A DNA stretch of 10,336 nt from Methanobacterium sp. (GTDB taxonomy: Archaea > Methanobacteriota > Methanobacteria > Methanobacteriales > Methanobacteriaceae), in contig JAJFTX010000173.1 of NCBI GenBank assembly GCA_021372715.1, positions 1 to 10,336 on the forward strand, written 5' to 3'. The stretch's first letter is position 1. Each line of letters starts with the position of its first letter. The translations under genes were made by a program, and so were the position numbers. Positions 1 through 6,788 of the stretch are shown here, piece after piece. The notes under the pieces were generated by a model. It worked only from the letters and a program-made list of their open reading frames with translations, did not search any database and was not told the DNA's origin.

Positions 1-2
1 GC

Positions 3-152
3 CCTGCTGAAATTTGTTATGGTCAGAAAATCGAAGTATGCATACATGATGAACTCGAAGAAACCTTGAACAAATTCTGTCAAAAGAAATTACTTAAATC
101 ACGTATTAGAAATGGAGAAACTGAATATAATCTTTCAGATCAGTATGAATAA
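3..152 (+). CDS. C-terminal fragment of an unidentified protein (5' end outside window)
   Basis: The third forward frame is open from the window edge to a TAA at 150-152 and gives the last 49 residues of a protein; the other two forward frames close within the first 70 bases. The fragment is mixed charged and amphipathic, with a helix-like stretch (DELEETLNKFCQKKLLKSRI) followed by a possible beta hairpin (RNGETEYNLSD). A helix followed by a turn and a short strand is what the end of a winged-helix domain looks like, but 49 residues are too few to name a family. The next gene starts 47 bases downstream on the same strand, so co-transcription is possible. I do not recognise the protein. That this is real coding sequence is inferred from the open frame reaching the edge and its plausible composition. 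Confidence 0.55.
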   Translation, partial: PAEICYGQKIEVCIHDELEETLNKFCQKKLLKSRIRNGETEYNLSDQYE

Positions 153-199
153 TCCATTTAGCAAGTTTTATATTATGAATAAACAGGGAGTGATATTAT

Positions 200-424
200 A
201 TGAAAGCTGAAGAAATGAATCGAAAATGTCCAAAATGCGGATCAAAGGATAAATCAATTTCAACTGTAAAAAACCCCAGTAATAAAATAAAATTCACCGA
301 CGCAGGATTAGATGAAGATACTGATCTGATGGTTGGGTCTATTCGCTGCAGCTCTTGCGGATACCTCTTTGAATATTGTAAAGATGGAACATGTTCTATT
401 GCCGTGAAAAAAATAAGATTATAA
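200..424 (+). CDS. Small zinc-ribbon protein, function unknown
   Basis: This 74-residue protein has two CxxC knuckles, CPKC at residues 10-13 and CSSC at 50-53, separated by 36 residues. That is the usual arrangement of a four-cysteine zinc ribbon. Two further cysteines at 60 and 65 (CKDGTC) lie near the C-terminus and could be redox-active or bind a second ligand. The segment between the knuckles is acidic and carries no enzyme motif. The ATG at 200 is chosen because GGAGTGAT at 187-194 precedes it at a good distance; a second ATG at residue 6 lacks such a site. There is no signal peptide or membrane segment, so it should be cytoplasmic. Zinc ribbons of this size often bind nucleic acid or a protein partner, but nothing here indicates which. 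It is followed after 21 bases by a membrane protein gene on the same strand. Confidence 0.75.
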   Translation: MKAEEMNRKCPKCGSKDKSISTVKNPSNKIKFTDAGLDEDTDLMVGSIRCSSCGYLFEYCKDGTCSIAVKKIRL

Positions 425-445
425 TAAGATTTAGATGAATCATTC

Positions 446-700
446 ATGATAAATGGTAGTAACCTAATAATAGCTGGTATTCTGGTTATTTTAATAGGAT
501 TCATACTAGTATTTGTGGGAACTGCACTTCAAGGAACAAATAAAACCAGTGAAGTTAAAACAGGTGGCGTAATACTAATCGGTCCGATACCCATCATATT
601 TGGTAGTGATAAAGGAACCATAATCACTGCTGTGATCCTAGCAATTGTAGTGATGATTGTGGCTTATTTCCTTTTTTACAGGGGATTGAAGATTTTTTAA
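446..700 (+). CDS. DUF131/TIGR00304-type small membrane protein
   Basis: This 84-residue protein has two hydrophobic segments, at about residues 6-28 and 58-78, joined by a loop with the glycine-rich motif GGVILIGPIPIIFGSDK at 40-56. A two-helix layout with an internal GG-x-hydrophobic-IGPIPI-hydrophobic-FGSD stretch is the hallmark of the archaeal DUF131 (TIGR00304) membrane family as I recall it; the function of that family is unknown. Length is typical for the family. The start at 446 has only a weak upstream purine stretch (GATGA at 434-438), so translation may be coupled to the zinc-ribbon gene, whose stop lies 21 bases upstream. The C-terminus (YRGLKIF) is short and basic, suggesting that end faces the cytoplasm. 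The gene converges on galE, with 43 bases between the two stop codons. Confidence 0.78.
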   Translation: MINGSNLIIAGILVILIGFILVFVGTALQGTNKTSEVKTGGVILIGPIPIIFGSDKGTIITAVILAIVVMIVAYFLFYRGLKIF

Positions 701-726
701 TAAAATAACCAGTGATATTACTAGCG

Positions 727-737
727 AAAAAAATAAA
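727..737 (-). terminator. T-tract terminator for galE
   Basis: Read on the minus strand, a run of seven T preceded by ATTTA begins a few bases past the galE stop. Archaeal RNA polymerase commonly terminates at such U-rich tracts without a hairpin. I see no strong stem next to it. The assignment rests on position and base composition only. Confidence 0.4.
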
Positions 738-743
738 TTAAGT

Positions 744-1712
744 TCAAATTATTTTTTGATGCCATTTCCAAGCTGTTTCTATAATAGAAGCTAAATCAGG
801 ATATTTCGGTTGCCATTTTAATATCTTCTGAGCTTTTGATGAACTACCCACTAGCACAGGAGGATCTCCCGGACGCCTTGCTGTCTCTTTCACCTTTATT
901 TTTCTCCCAGTCACCTTCTCAGTTGTTTCAATTACTTCCCTAACCGAAAACCCCTTTCCATTACCTAAATTAAAAACATCACTTTTTTCTTCCTTTTTTA
1001 AATATTCTAAGGCTTCAATATGGGCATCTGCCAGGTCCATTACATGAATATAATCCCGTATACAGGTACCATCAGGAGTGGGGTAATCTGTACCGAATAT
1101 ACTTATATCTTCCCTTTTTCCTGCTGCAGCGTCCAGTGTTAGGGGTATTAAATGTGTTTCTGGATGATGCATCTCTCCAATTTCTGCATCGGGATCTGCT
1201 CCTGCAGCGTTGAAATAACGTAATGATACAAAATTAAAATCATAGGCCCTGCTGTAATCTTCTAAAATCTGTTCGACCATAAATTTACCCTTTCCATATG
1301 GATTAATGGGTTTTTGAGGATGTGTTTCGGTTATGGGTATCTCCTGGGGTGTTCCATATGTGGCGCAGGTAGATGAGAAAACTAAATTAGTGACTTCCTC
1401 CTCCAGTATAACCTGCAATAAGTTCAGGGTGTTACGCAGATTGTTAAGGTAATATTTCTGGGGATCTTCCACTGATTCTCCCACATAGGTGAAAGCAGCG
1501 AAGTGCATCACAGCATCAATAGGATATTTTTTAAAAACCTCTCTTATTTGTGAAATATTTCCCAGATCTCCATGATTTAAAATTCCCCATTTAACGAAAC
1601 CCTTATGTCCGAAACTTAAATTATCAAAAACAATGGTTTCATAGCCCTGATTACTGAGCATTTTATTTATATGAGCCCCTATATAACCCGCTCCCCCTAC
1701 AATAAGAATCAT
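744..1712 (-). CDS. galE: UDP-glucose 4-epimerase (GalE-type SDR epimerase)
   Basis: The product interconverts UDP-glucose and UDP-galactose, possibly also the N-acetylated sugars, using bound NAD in the cytoplasm. With the start used here it has 322 residues, close to the usual length of GalE. The Rossmann NAD-binding motif GGAGYIG is at residues 6-12, the catalytic Ser/Thr region SSTCATYG at 113-120, and the YxxxK pair at Tyr139/Lys143. RYFNAAGA and RDYIHVMDLADAH, both typical of GalE, follow. The ATG at 1712 gives the canonical beginning MILIVGGAGYIG and has GAGGT eight bases upstream; the in-frame ATG at 1727 would add five residues and lacks a good ribosome site. At the position matching E. 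coli Tyr299, which limits N-acetyl substrates there, the protein appears to have Leu287. Pseudomurein contains amino sugars and methanogens glycosylate surface proteins, so an envelope role is likely by inference. The gene is divergent from the secreted wall-binding protein. Confidence 0.92.
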   Translation of the reverse strand: MILIVGGAGYIGAHINKMLSNQGYETIVFDNLSFGHKGFVKWGILNHGDLGNISQIREVFKKYPIDAVMHFAAFTYVGESVEDPQKYYLNNLRNTLNLLQVILEEEVTNLVFSSTCATYGTPQEIPITETHPQKPINPYGKGKFMVEQILEDYSRAYDFNFVSLRYFNAAGADPDAEIGEMHHPETHLIPLTLDAAAGKREDISIFGTDYPTPDGTCIRDYIHVMDLADAHIEALEYLKKEEKSDVFNLGNGKGFSVREVIETTEKVTGRKIKVKETARRPGDPPVLVGSSSKAQKILKWQPKYPDLASIIETAWKWHQKII

Positions 1713-1720
1713 CTTAAAAA

Positions 1721-1725
1721 ACCTC
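1721..1725 (-). promoter_or_regulatory. Shine-Dalgarno site deciding the galE start
   Basis: GAGGT on the minus strand lies eight bases before the ATG at 1712 and overlaps the region of the upstream ATG at 1727. It favours the shorter GalE, whose N-terminus then begins directly with the first beta strand of the Rossmann fold. Confidence 0.55.
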
Positions 1726-1774
1726 ATCCGGTTATTACATTTAATATTGGGATAGTTCTAATTATTGTAACTCC

Positions 1775-1785
1775 TATATTAATAA
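1775..1785 (-). promoter_or_regulatory. TATA-like element of the galE promoter
   Basis: TTATTAATATA on the minus strand lies about 60 bases before the galE start. A start site about 25 bases downstream would give a leader of about 40 nucleotides. The whole 188-base divergent spacer (1728-1915) is AT-rich, so chance matches are likely and the exact box is uncertain. Confidence 0.3.
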
Positions 1786-1839
1786 GTTAATTCAAATAAT
1801 CGAAAATATCATAATTTATTTATTAGGGGAAGCTCTTAA

Positions 1840-1848
1840 ATTTATAAA
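1840..1848 (+). promoter_or_regulatory. TATA-like element for the secreted zinc hydrolase gene
   Basis: ATTTATAAA on the plus strand resembles the archaeal TATA box. Transcription about 25 bases downstream would start near 1870 and leave a leader of about 45 nucleotides holding the strong ribosome site at 1904-1912. This is the best candidate in the divergent spacer, though the flanking sequence is also AT-rich. Confidence 0.4.
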
Positions 1849-1903
1849 GACATGGTAATTATAATTTTTTCATCTAGAAACTATTAGAAATATTCTTTTT
1901 ATT

Positions 1904-1912
1904 GGAGGAGGT
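1904..1912 (+). promoter_or_regulatory. Very strong Shine-Dalgarno site
   Basis: GGAGGAGGT ends three bases before the ATG at 1916, and its first GGAGG is seven bases away. It is the closest match in the window to the complement of the archaeal 16S 3' end, fixes the start codon and suggests efficient translation of the wall-binding protein. Confidence 0.8.
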
Positions 1913-1915
1913 TCT

Positions 1916-3706
1916 ATGAGAGTGCTAAAAAAATTGATTAATATAGATTACAGTTACAAGAGTCAAAAACTTAGGATTTTAACACTTTTAAGTATAACTA
2001 TGCTCTTTTTTTTAATTATTGCACCAGGAACTTATGCCGCTAACAACACCACCACAAATTCATCTGTTTACACGGCAGCTGCAGAATCTGGCTATACCAT
2101 GTCTATTCTGGATAGTTCTGTAGGAGGCGATGTCCTTGCAAATTCCCAAATAAGCCAAAATATTCCCAGAACAGAATTCAGTAATCAAATATTTAATATG
2201 GCAAAACAAGGTTCTGTGGTGTTGAAATTTGGTAATGGCAACGGACCTATAATGCTCATATCCGCCGGTATTCATGGGAATGAAGTAGAAGCAAACATAG
2301 CGACTATGAAATTCTTAGAATATATTAAAGATAAAACTTTTAACGGAACATTATATGTTATACCCTTTGATATCCCTAAAAGTACCGCAGCAAACAGCAG
2401 ACTGTATAAAGGTGTGGATCCGAACCGTAATACCAATGTACCCGGAACACCCGGTTACAATATTGTTCAGTTCTGTCTGAGAGAAGGGGTTCAATATCTG
2501 CTTGAAGTACATTCTGGTACAGGAGTTGGTTCTTCAGGTTTACTCATTTCCAACTCAGAATATACTATGACTTCACAAGAACGAGCATGGGCATCATATA
2601 TCAATTCCCACTCCAACAGTTGGACATTAATTGGTATAGATGATTACGCAGGGCTTATGAGAACTTATGCAAATAAGCTTGGAATTAATAGTATGAATAT
2701 GGAAGTTGATAGTGTTGTTTTATCAACTATGACAGCTGTTGAACTTGAATATACTATGATCGTAGCCGCAACCCAGTTCCTTGGATTCGACGGGCCCAGT
2801 ATACCTACAGATCCTAATACTGTGACTTTAAGTCAAGTGGCCTCAGCGGCTAACAGTTTTAAAACCTATTTTGAATCTAACAGTAGATTACCCAATTACG
2901 TGACTATCGGCAGTAACCAGATAAGCATGTCCCAGTTTATTTATCTTTTAGCCAGTGGCGTTGTCAATATAAATAATGGTTCAAATTCAGTAATTACATT
3001 GAAAACTGTTGATACTGCCACCAGTCCTTCTGGAAGTATAAAAGCAGGTAGTATTTATAAGTCTGAGTTTGTATCCATCGCACAGAATATATTATCTTAT
3101 ATTTCAGCCAATGGTAAGGCACCTAACTATATGGGCACTTCCCTGGGAAATATGAGTTTTGAACAGTCAGTTTTCATGCTAAGTAAAATTATGAACTATT
3201 ACAAGACCAACAGTAGACTGCCTAATTATGTTTCTATGACAGCTTCATCATCAGGCACTACCCCAACCCCAACCCCAACCACAGTTACTATGTCCCAAGT
3301 AGGATCTGCTGCAGGCACAGTGAAGAGTTACTATGAGACTAATAAAGCATTACCTAGTTCTGTTACCATGGTCAGTCAGTCAGTATCCATGCCCTCATTG
3401 TTGAATCTTTTAAGCACAGCCACATTACAGGCTAACAGCGGTTCAAAGACAGCTATTACCTTAAAAACAGTTGATGATTCTACAAGTCCTTCTGGAACCA
3501 TCAAATCCGGTAATATCATGAAATCAGAGTTCTTAACCCTGGCACAGACTATTACCTCCTATATATCAACCAATAATAAAGCACCGAACTATATGAGTAC
3601 TTCCCTGGGAAACATGAGTTTCAGCAAATTAGTGTATATGTATAGTAAAATAATGAACTACTACAAAACTAATAGCCGATTACCAAACTACGTGTCCATG
3701 GCCTGA
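1916..3706 (+). CDS. Secreted M14/aspartoacylase-like zinc hydrolase with pseudomurein-binding repeats
   Basis: This 596-residue protein starts with a basic segment, a hydrophobic stretch at about 20-37 and a probable signal cleavage after TYA (residue 41), then an Asn/Thr-rich stretch with N-glycosylation sequons. Residues 95-290 form a zinc-hydrolase domain like M14 carboxypeptidases and succinylglutamate desuccinylase/aspartoacylase enzymes: HGNE gives zinc ligands His120 and Glu123, DPNRN at 168-172 gives the substrate-binding Arg171, and EVHSG gives the third ligand His199. Glu263 (MEVDS) or Glu276 could be the catalytic base. Residues 302-595 hold two 140-residue modules joined by a TPTPTPTT linker; each has two pseudomurein-binding-type repeats, recognisable by LPNYV or APNYM followed by a serine and an aromatic/leucine-rich helix. 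The repeats should hold the enzyme non-covalently on the wall. A role in trimming pseudomurein peptides is inferred: known PMBR endoisopeptidases PeiW and PeiP use a cysteine-protease domain instead. There is no C-terminal anchor. Phosphate- or glycan-directed activity cannot be excluded. Confidence 0.88.
   Translation: MRVLKKLINIDYSYKSQKLRILTLLSITMLFFLIIAPGTYAANNTTTNSSVYTAAAESGYTMSILDSSVGGDVLANSQISQNIPRTEFSNQIFNMAKQGSVVLKFGNGNGPIMLISAGIHGNEVEANIATMKFLEYIKDKTFNGTLYVIPFDIPKSTAANSRLYKGVDPNRNTNVPGTPGYNIVQFCLREGVQYLLEVHSGTGVGSSGLLISNSEYTMTSQERAWASYINSHSNSWTLIGIDDYAGLMRTYANKLGINSMNMEVDSVVLSTMTAVELEYTMIVAATQFLGFDGPSIPTDPNTVTLSQVASAANSFKTYFESNSRLPNYVTIGSNQISMSQFIYLLASGVVNINNGSNSVITLKTVDTATSPSGSIKAGSIYKSEFVSIAQNILSYISANGKAPNYMGTSLGNMSFEQSVFMLSKIMNYYKTNSRLPNYVSMTASSSGTTPTPTPTTVTMSQVGSAAGTVKSYYETNKALPSSVTMVSQSVSMPSLLNLLSTATLQANSGSKTAITLKTVDDSTSPSGTIKSGNIMKSEFLTLAQTITSYISTNNKAPNYMSTSLGNMSFSKLVYMYSKIMNYYKTNSRLPNYVSMA
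2819..3238 (+). repeat. 140-residue wall-binding module, copy 1
   Basis: This codes for residues 302-441, a pair of pseudomurein-binding-type repeats: the first around LPNYV (325-329) and the second around APNYM (402-406), with a closing half repeat ending LPNYVSM. It aligns without gaps to the second copy at 3281-3700. By hand count about 63% of residues are identical; the first 55 residues are much less alike (about 40%) than the last 85 (about three quarters). Confidence 0.8.
3261..3280 (+). repeat. CCCCAA hexanucleotide tandem repeat
   Basis: Three CCCCAA units plus CC code for the alternating Thr-Pro linker between the two wall-binding modules. The unit is six bases, so gain or loss of copies keeps the frame. 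The minus strand reads as TTGGGG repeats, with four G-runs separated by TT, which is a potential G-quadruplex motif in otherwise AT-rich DNA. Confidence 0.85.
3281..3700 (+). repeat. 140-residue wall-binding module, copy 2
   Basis: This codes for residues 456-595, the second pair of pseudomurein-binding-type repeats and the end of the protein. In the first repeat of this copy the LPNYV core has become LPSSV, so that repeat may bind more weakly; the second repeat keeps APNYM and the terminal LPNYVSM. Gap-free similarity to copy 1 points to an internal duplication. Confidence 0.8.
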
Positions 3707-3718
3707 GAAAAATTAAAA

Positions 3719-3732
3719 ATTTTATTTTTTTT
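3719..3732 (+). terminator. T-rich terminator after the zinc hydrolase gene
   Basis: A T-rich tract (ATTTTATTTTTTTT) begins 13 bases past the stop at 3704-3706. It fits an archaeal U-tract terminator on the plus strand. The spacer is shared by two convergent genes, and no hairpin is evident. Confidence 0.5.
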
Positions 3733-3745
3733 GCATTTTAAGGTT

Positions 3746-3752
3746 AAAAAAA
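3746..3752 (-). terminator. T-tract terminator of the resection operon
   Basis: Seven T on the minus strand lie nine bases past the stop of the last operon gene (3761). Together with the plus-strand tract at 3719-3732 it makes a compact 54-base convergent terminator region. Assigned by position and composition only. Confidence 0.4.
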
Positions 3753-3760
3753 TTCTGATC

Positions 3761-4309
3761 TCATACAGCGTAGTATTCACTGTCTGCTATCTGGATTTTT
3801 CTTATGATGCCTTTGTTTTCCAGGGACATGATGAGGTTATATACACCTAGTGTATTGAGATTCAAATCTCCATATAAAAGATTTCCTTCCAATATATGGC
3901 GGGATATATGGCCTGAATCATCGATGATGCTTTTTATCATTTCCAGGGCCTTCATCTCCCTTTCAGAAAGATCATATAATTCCACATCTTCCCTCTCAGG
4001 TCCCTTCGGTACTTTAGAAGTAGTTATGGTAGAATCTAATTGCCTATTTTCTTCAGGAGTATTATCATTACTAAAATATTCATTAGATTTTTCATCTGAT
4101 TCTATTGATGTCTCTACTAGTTTCACATACTCTTCATTCTCGATGAAAAGGTATCCTTGTTTTTCTAGATTCAGCAGAGTGTCTTGGAGTTCATTAACTG
4201 ATAGATCTAAATCTAGCTTAAGTATGTTTATAGGTACTCCATCAGGATATTCAGCCTGAAAATATTTGATTCTGTTGAGAATTATGTTTTGGCTGGTCAT
4301 TTTTTCCAT
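3761..4309 (-). CDS. Tandem winged-helix-like protein closing the nurA-herA-mre11-rad50 operon
   Basis: I do not recognise a named family for this 182-residue protein. Residues 8-65 look like a winged helix: a first helix, a turn at YPDG, a second and third helix (PINILKLDLDLSVNELQDTL), then a hairpin-like GYLFIENEEYVKL. Residues 112-182 look like another: LSEREMKALEMIKSIIDDSG, a helix pair ending in MSLENKGII, and a terminal strand pair. An acidic, Ser/Thr-rich linker (about 66-110) joins them. There is no catalytic motif, signal or membrane segment. The gene starts nine bases after the rad50 stop, so it is almost surely co-transcribed and probably translationally coupled. The ATG at 4309 has AAAGG directly against it; the ATG at 4300 has GGA eight bases upstream and may be the true start. 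Roles to consider are DNA binding in resection, an adaptor for Rad50 or HerA, or operon regulation; all are inferences from context. Confidence 0.72.
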   Translation of the reverse strand: MEKMTSQNIILNRIKYFQAEYPDGVPINILKLDLDLSVNELQDTLLNLEKQGYLFIENEEYVKLVETSIESDEKSNEYFSNDNTPEENRQLDSTITTSKVPKGPEREDVELYDLSEREMKALEMIKSIIDDSGHISRHILEGNLLYGDLNLNTLGVYNLIMSLENKGIIRKIQIADSEYYAV

Positions 4310-4318
4310 CCTTTATTT

Positions 4319-6763
4319 TCAAGTAACTTGGGAGACTTCTGAAACCCCATCTATTTTCTCAATCTGGAAAACATTATCAGCAAAGCTTTCCAGTTCTCTT
4401 TCATGGGAAACTATGATTATCTGGGGGCAATCCAGTTCATTTAGTATTTCCCTGACCTTATAGAGTTGTTCCTTACTGAATCCATCTGTTGGCTCATCAA
4501 GTATTAGTAAATTGGACTCCATACCCGTAGATACTTTCTTTACCATGTTATTTAATGCCAATCGATAAGCTAAAGCTACGCTAGTTTTTTCTCCGCCACT
4601 TAGATAGTTTATTTCCTGTTCAAACCCATCCTGTTCTATTATTGGCGTGAATTCTTCGTTTATCCTGCCTGTTTTACTGGGATCGTCCAATAGTATATGC
4701 AACCATTTTTTAAAGTTATCATCAAATTCCAGATGAATATTCTGCATGACATGTTTTTCTATAATATTTAAGGTGGGAATCATATAGTCATTTAGCCAGA
4801 TATGATAATCCTTAAGGTTATTTAACCGTTTAAGAACATCTTCTTTTTTTTGGATCTCTTCTTCAACTTTCACTATATCTGCACTGTAACTTTCGATTAA
4901 TGTTTTGGTGTAGATTATTTTTTGATTATAATCTTTAAATTCTTGTTCTGTAGTTTCATGCTCTTTTCTTAATTCATCAATTTCATCCATAACTCCAGAC
5001 ATCTTCTCCACTTTACTCTGCGCCTGATACAGATTATCTTTTAGTAATTTCATTTCCTGTTTAATGGTAGCGATGATCTTTTTATTCTCATTTATTTTTT
5101 GAACATTTTTTTCAAGGTAATATCTTAAACTTTTTAATTCTTCCTGAGCTCTTCTATAATCTTTAATCTTTTCCGTTAATGTTGTTAGATGATTAAGATA
5201 ATGATTAACATCTTCAAAACCATCTTCTCCCATTATTAACTCCAGGTCATCGTCGATTTTACTAATTTTGCTGATAATAGATTTAATCTTATCGTTTAAG
5301 GTATTATAGTCGTTTAATTTATTTATTATTATTTCTAGGTCTCTTAAATCATTTTCAATATTTTTATGTTCCTCATCATATGCTTTTAATTCCTTTTCAC
5401 CCTTATTTTTAACATCGGTAAGTACGGTTAATTCTGAATTTAATCGTTTAAATTCCTTCTTCCTTTCTTTTTTAAGATTTTTTTTATGTTCCTCATCCAG
5501 TAAACTTCCACAAATAGGACATAAATCACCTAATCCATCGATATTATCTAATTTATTATTTATATCCTCTTTTTGAGCCTCTAATTTGAATGTCCTTTCT
5601 GTGATTTTATTTAGTTGCCTCTGGTGAGAATCCAACAGATCAGATTGGTCTTCCAATTTTTTAATCAGAATATTCTTTTCTCTCTGTAACTCCTGGGGTT
5701 CTTTATTCTTATTTTCCTTTAATTTATTTTCCATTTCTTCTTTACTCTCATTCAGTAAAGATAATTTGGCTAAAAATCCATCCTGCTTTTTTATTTTATC
5801 TGTAACAAAATTTATTTTATTTTTTAAATTATCTTCCGTGGCTGTGGTGGGTATTTCCAATTCTTCCAGTTTCTTTATTTCTGGTTGATATTTATGGTGG
5901 TTTTCTTCCTCTGCTTTTCGGATTTCATCATTATATCGTAGGCAGATTTTTCCCTTATCCTCGAACTGGTTCTTTATATGGGGAATTTCAGCTTTAACCT
6001 GTTTAAGCTCTGTTTCTATGCTTTTAAGCTTATCTAATTTTTCTTTCTCTTTCCCTAACTTTAATTCAATTTGTTCCATAGAGGAATTTAAATTAGTAAG
6101 ATATTCTTGATTTCTTTGGAATTTATCTTTTAAATCTGCTAGTTGATTCTTTTTTTCATCTAAATCTAAGATTTGGCCGCTTAAATAACTAATTCTATCT
6201 TTTAGTAGTCGAGATATGGATGATGCATTTTCTAATGCAATTTTATAGTCCTCTATTCCAAAGGCTTTCCGGAGGGTTTCAAGCCTCAGATCAGGCTTTT
6301 GGGAGAGAATGAATTTCATCTCTTCTTGGGGAGTATAGACCGCGTAGCGAAATATTACACTCTGAGCTCGGGGATTTAGGGGTTCCTTGAAGTGTAATAT
6401 ATTTAATATTTTTTCTTTGATTTCAGATGGGGATAATTGCATTTTTTTTCCATTAACACCTAAAATACCTTTATCCTGCCTTATAGAGTTATTATTTTCA
6501 TTCCTAACTAATGATCTTTTCACTTGATATTCTTTCTCATCAACAGAGAAATTTAAAACCACCGATCCTTTTTTGGATCCTTTACGAAGTAGAGAATCTC
6601 CCTTTTGATTTCCTAATCCGAATAATGCGAATTCTAAAGCCATTAGAATTGTAGATTTTCCTGATCCTACATCTCCCTCGAATAGTGAAGTGCCCATTGG
6701 GAAATCTATCCTTTTATTATTATAACTCCGAATATTCTCTATATATAGTGTTTTAAAGATCAT
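4319..6763 (-). CDS. rad50: DNA double-strand break repair ATPase Rad50
   Basis: This SMC-like ATPase forms the Mre11-Rad50 complex, tethering DNA ends and gating the nuclease by ATP binding. The 814 residues show every expected element: Walker A GDVGSGKST at 30-38 (Lys36), Q-loop around Gln146 (YTPQEE), a first Lys/Glu-rich coiled-coil arm from about 180 to 410, the zinc hook CPIC with Cys415 and Cys418, a returning coiled coil to about 655, the ABC signature YLSGGEK at 720-726, Walker B LLILDEPTD with Asp756/Glu757, and His787 of the H-loop (VSHERE). The hook sits close to midway between the two ATPase halves, and total length is a little below that of Pyrococcus Rad50. The ATG at 6763 has AAGGAG seven bases upstream. 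It lies 25 bases after mre11 and nine bases before the winged-helix gene, so the three are one transcription unit. Confidence 0.97.
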   Translation of the reverse strand: MIFKTLYIENIRSYNNKRIDFPMGTSLFEGDVGSGKSTILMALEFALFGLGNQKGDSLLRKGSKKGSVVLNFSVDEKEYQVKRSLVRNENNNSIRQDKGILGVNGKKMQLSPSEIKEKILNILHFKEPLNPRAQSVIFRYAVYTPQEEMKFILSQKPDLRLETLRKAFGIEDYKIALENASSISRLLKDRISYLSGQILDLDEKKNQLADLKDKFQRNQEYLTNLNSSMEQIELKLGKEKEKLDKLKSIETELKQVKAEIPHIKNQFEDKGKICLRYNDEIRKAEEENHHKYQPEIKKLEELEIPTTATEDNLKNKINFVTDKIKKQDGFLAKLSLLNESKEEMENKLKENKNKEPQELQREKNILIKKLEDQSDLLDSHQRQLNKITERTFKLEAQKEDINNKLDNIDGLGDLCPICGSLLDEEHKKNLKKERKKEFKRLNSELTVLTDVKNKGEKELKAYDEEHKNIENDLRDLEIIINKLNDYNTLNDKIKSIISKISKIDDDLELIMGEDGFEDVNHYLNHLTTLTEKIKDYRRAQEELKSLRYYLEKNVQKINENKKIIATIKQEMKLLKDNLYQAQSKVEKMSGVMDEIDELRKEHETTEQEFKDYNQKIIYTKTLIESYSADIVKVEEEIQKKEDVLKRLNNLKDYHIWLNDYMIPTLNIIEKHVMQNIHLEFDDNFKKWLHILLDDPSKTGRINEEFTPIIEQDGFEQEINYLSGGEKTSVALAYRLALNNMVKKVSTGMESNLLILDEPTDGFSKEQLYKVREILNELDCPQIIIVSHERELESFADNVFQIEKIDGVSEVSQVT

Positions 6764-6788
6764 TTAATACTCCTTAAATTCAAGGTAA

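Noticed and set aside
166..175. TATA-like TTTTATATTA before the zinc-ribbon gene
   Set aside because: A start about 25 bases downstream would fall at or beyond the ribosome site at 187-194, so it cannot serve that gene with its leader intact.
196..504. Minus-strand open frame across the zinc-ribbon gene
   Set aside because: It lies opposite a gene with two CxxC knuckles and a good ribosome site, and has no recognisable features.
3804..4259. Plus-strand open frame of 151 codons opposite the winged-helix gene
   Set aside because: It is antisense to a better-supported gene, is rich in Ser/Phe/Arg as expected from a shadow frame, and has no clear ribosome site.
4319..6763. Rad50 as a possible other SMC or SbcC-like protein
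   Set aside because: The central CPIC hook, the LSGGEK signature and the mre11 neighbour together fit archaeal Rad50; nothing is unusual in length or motifs.
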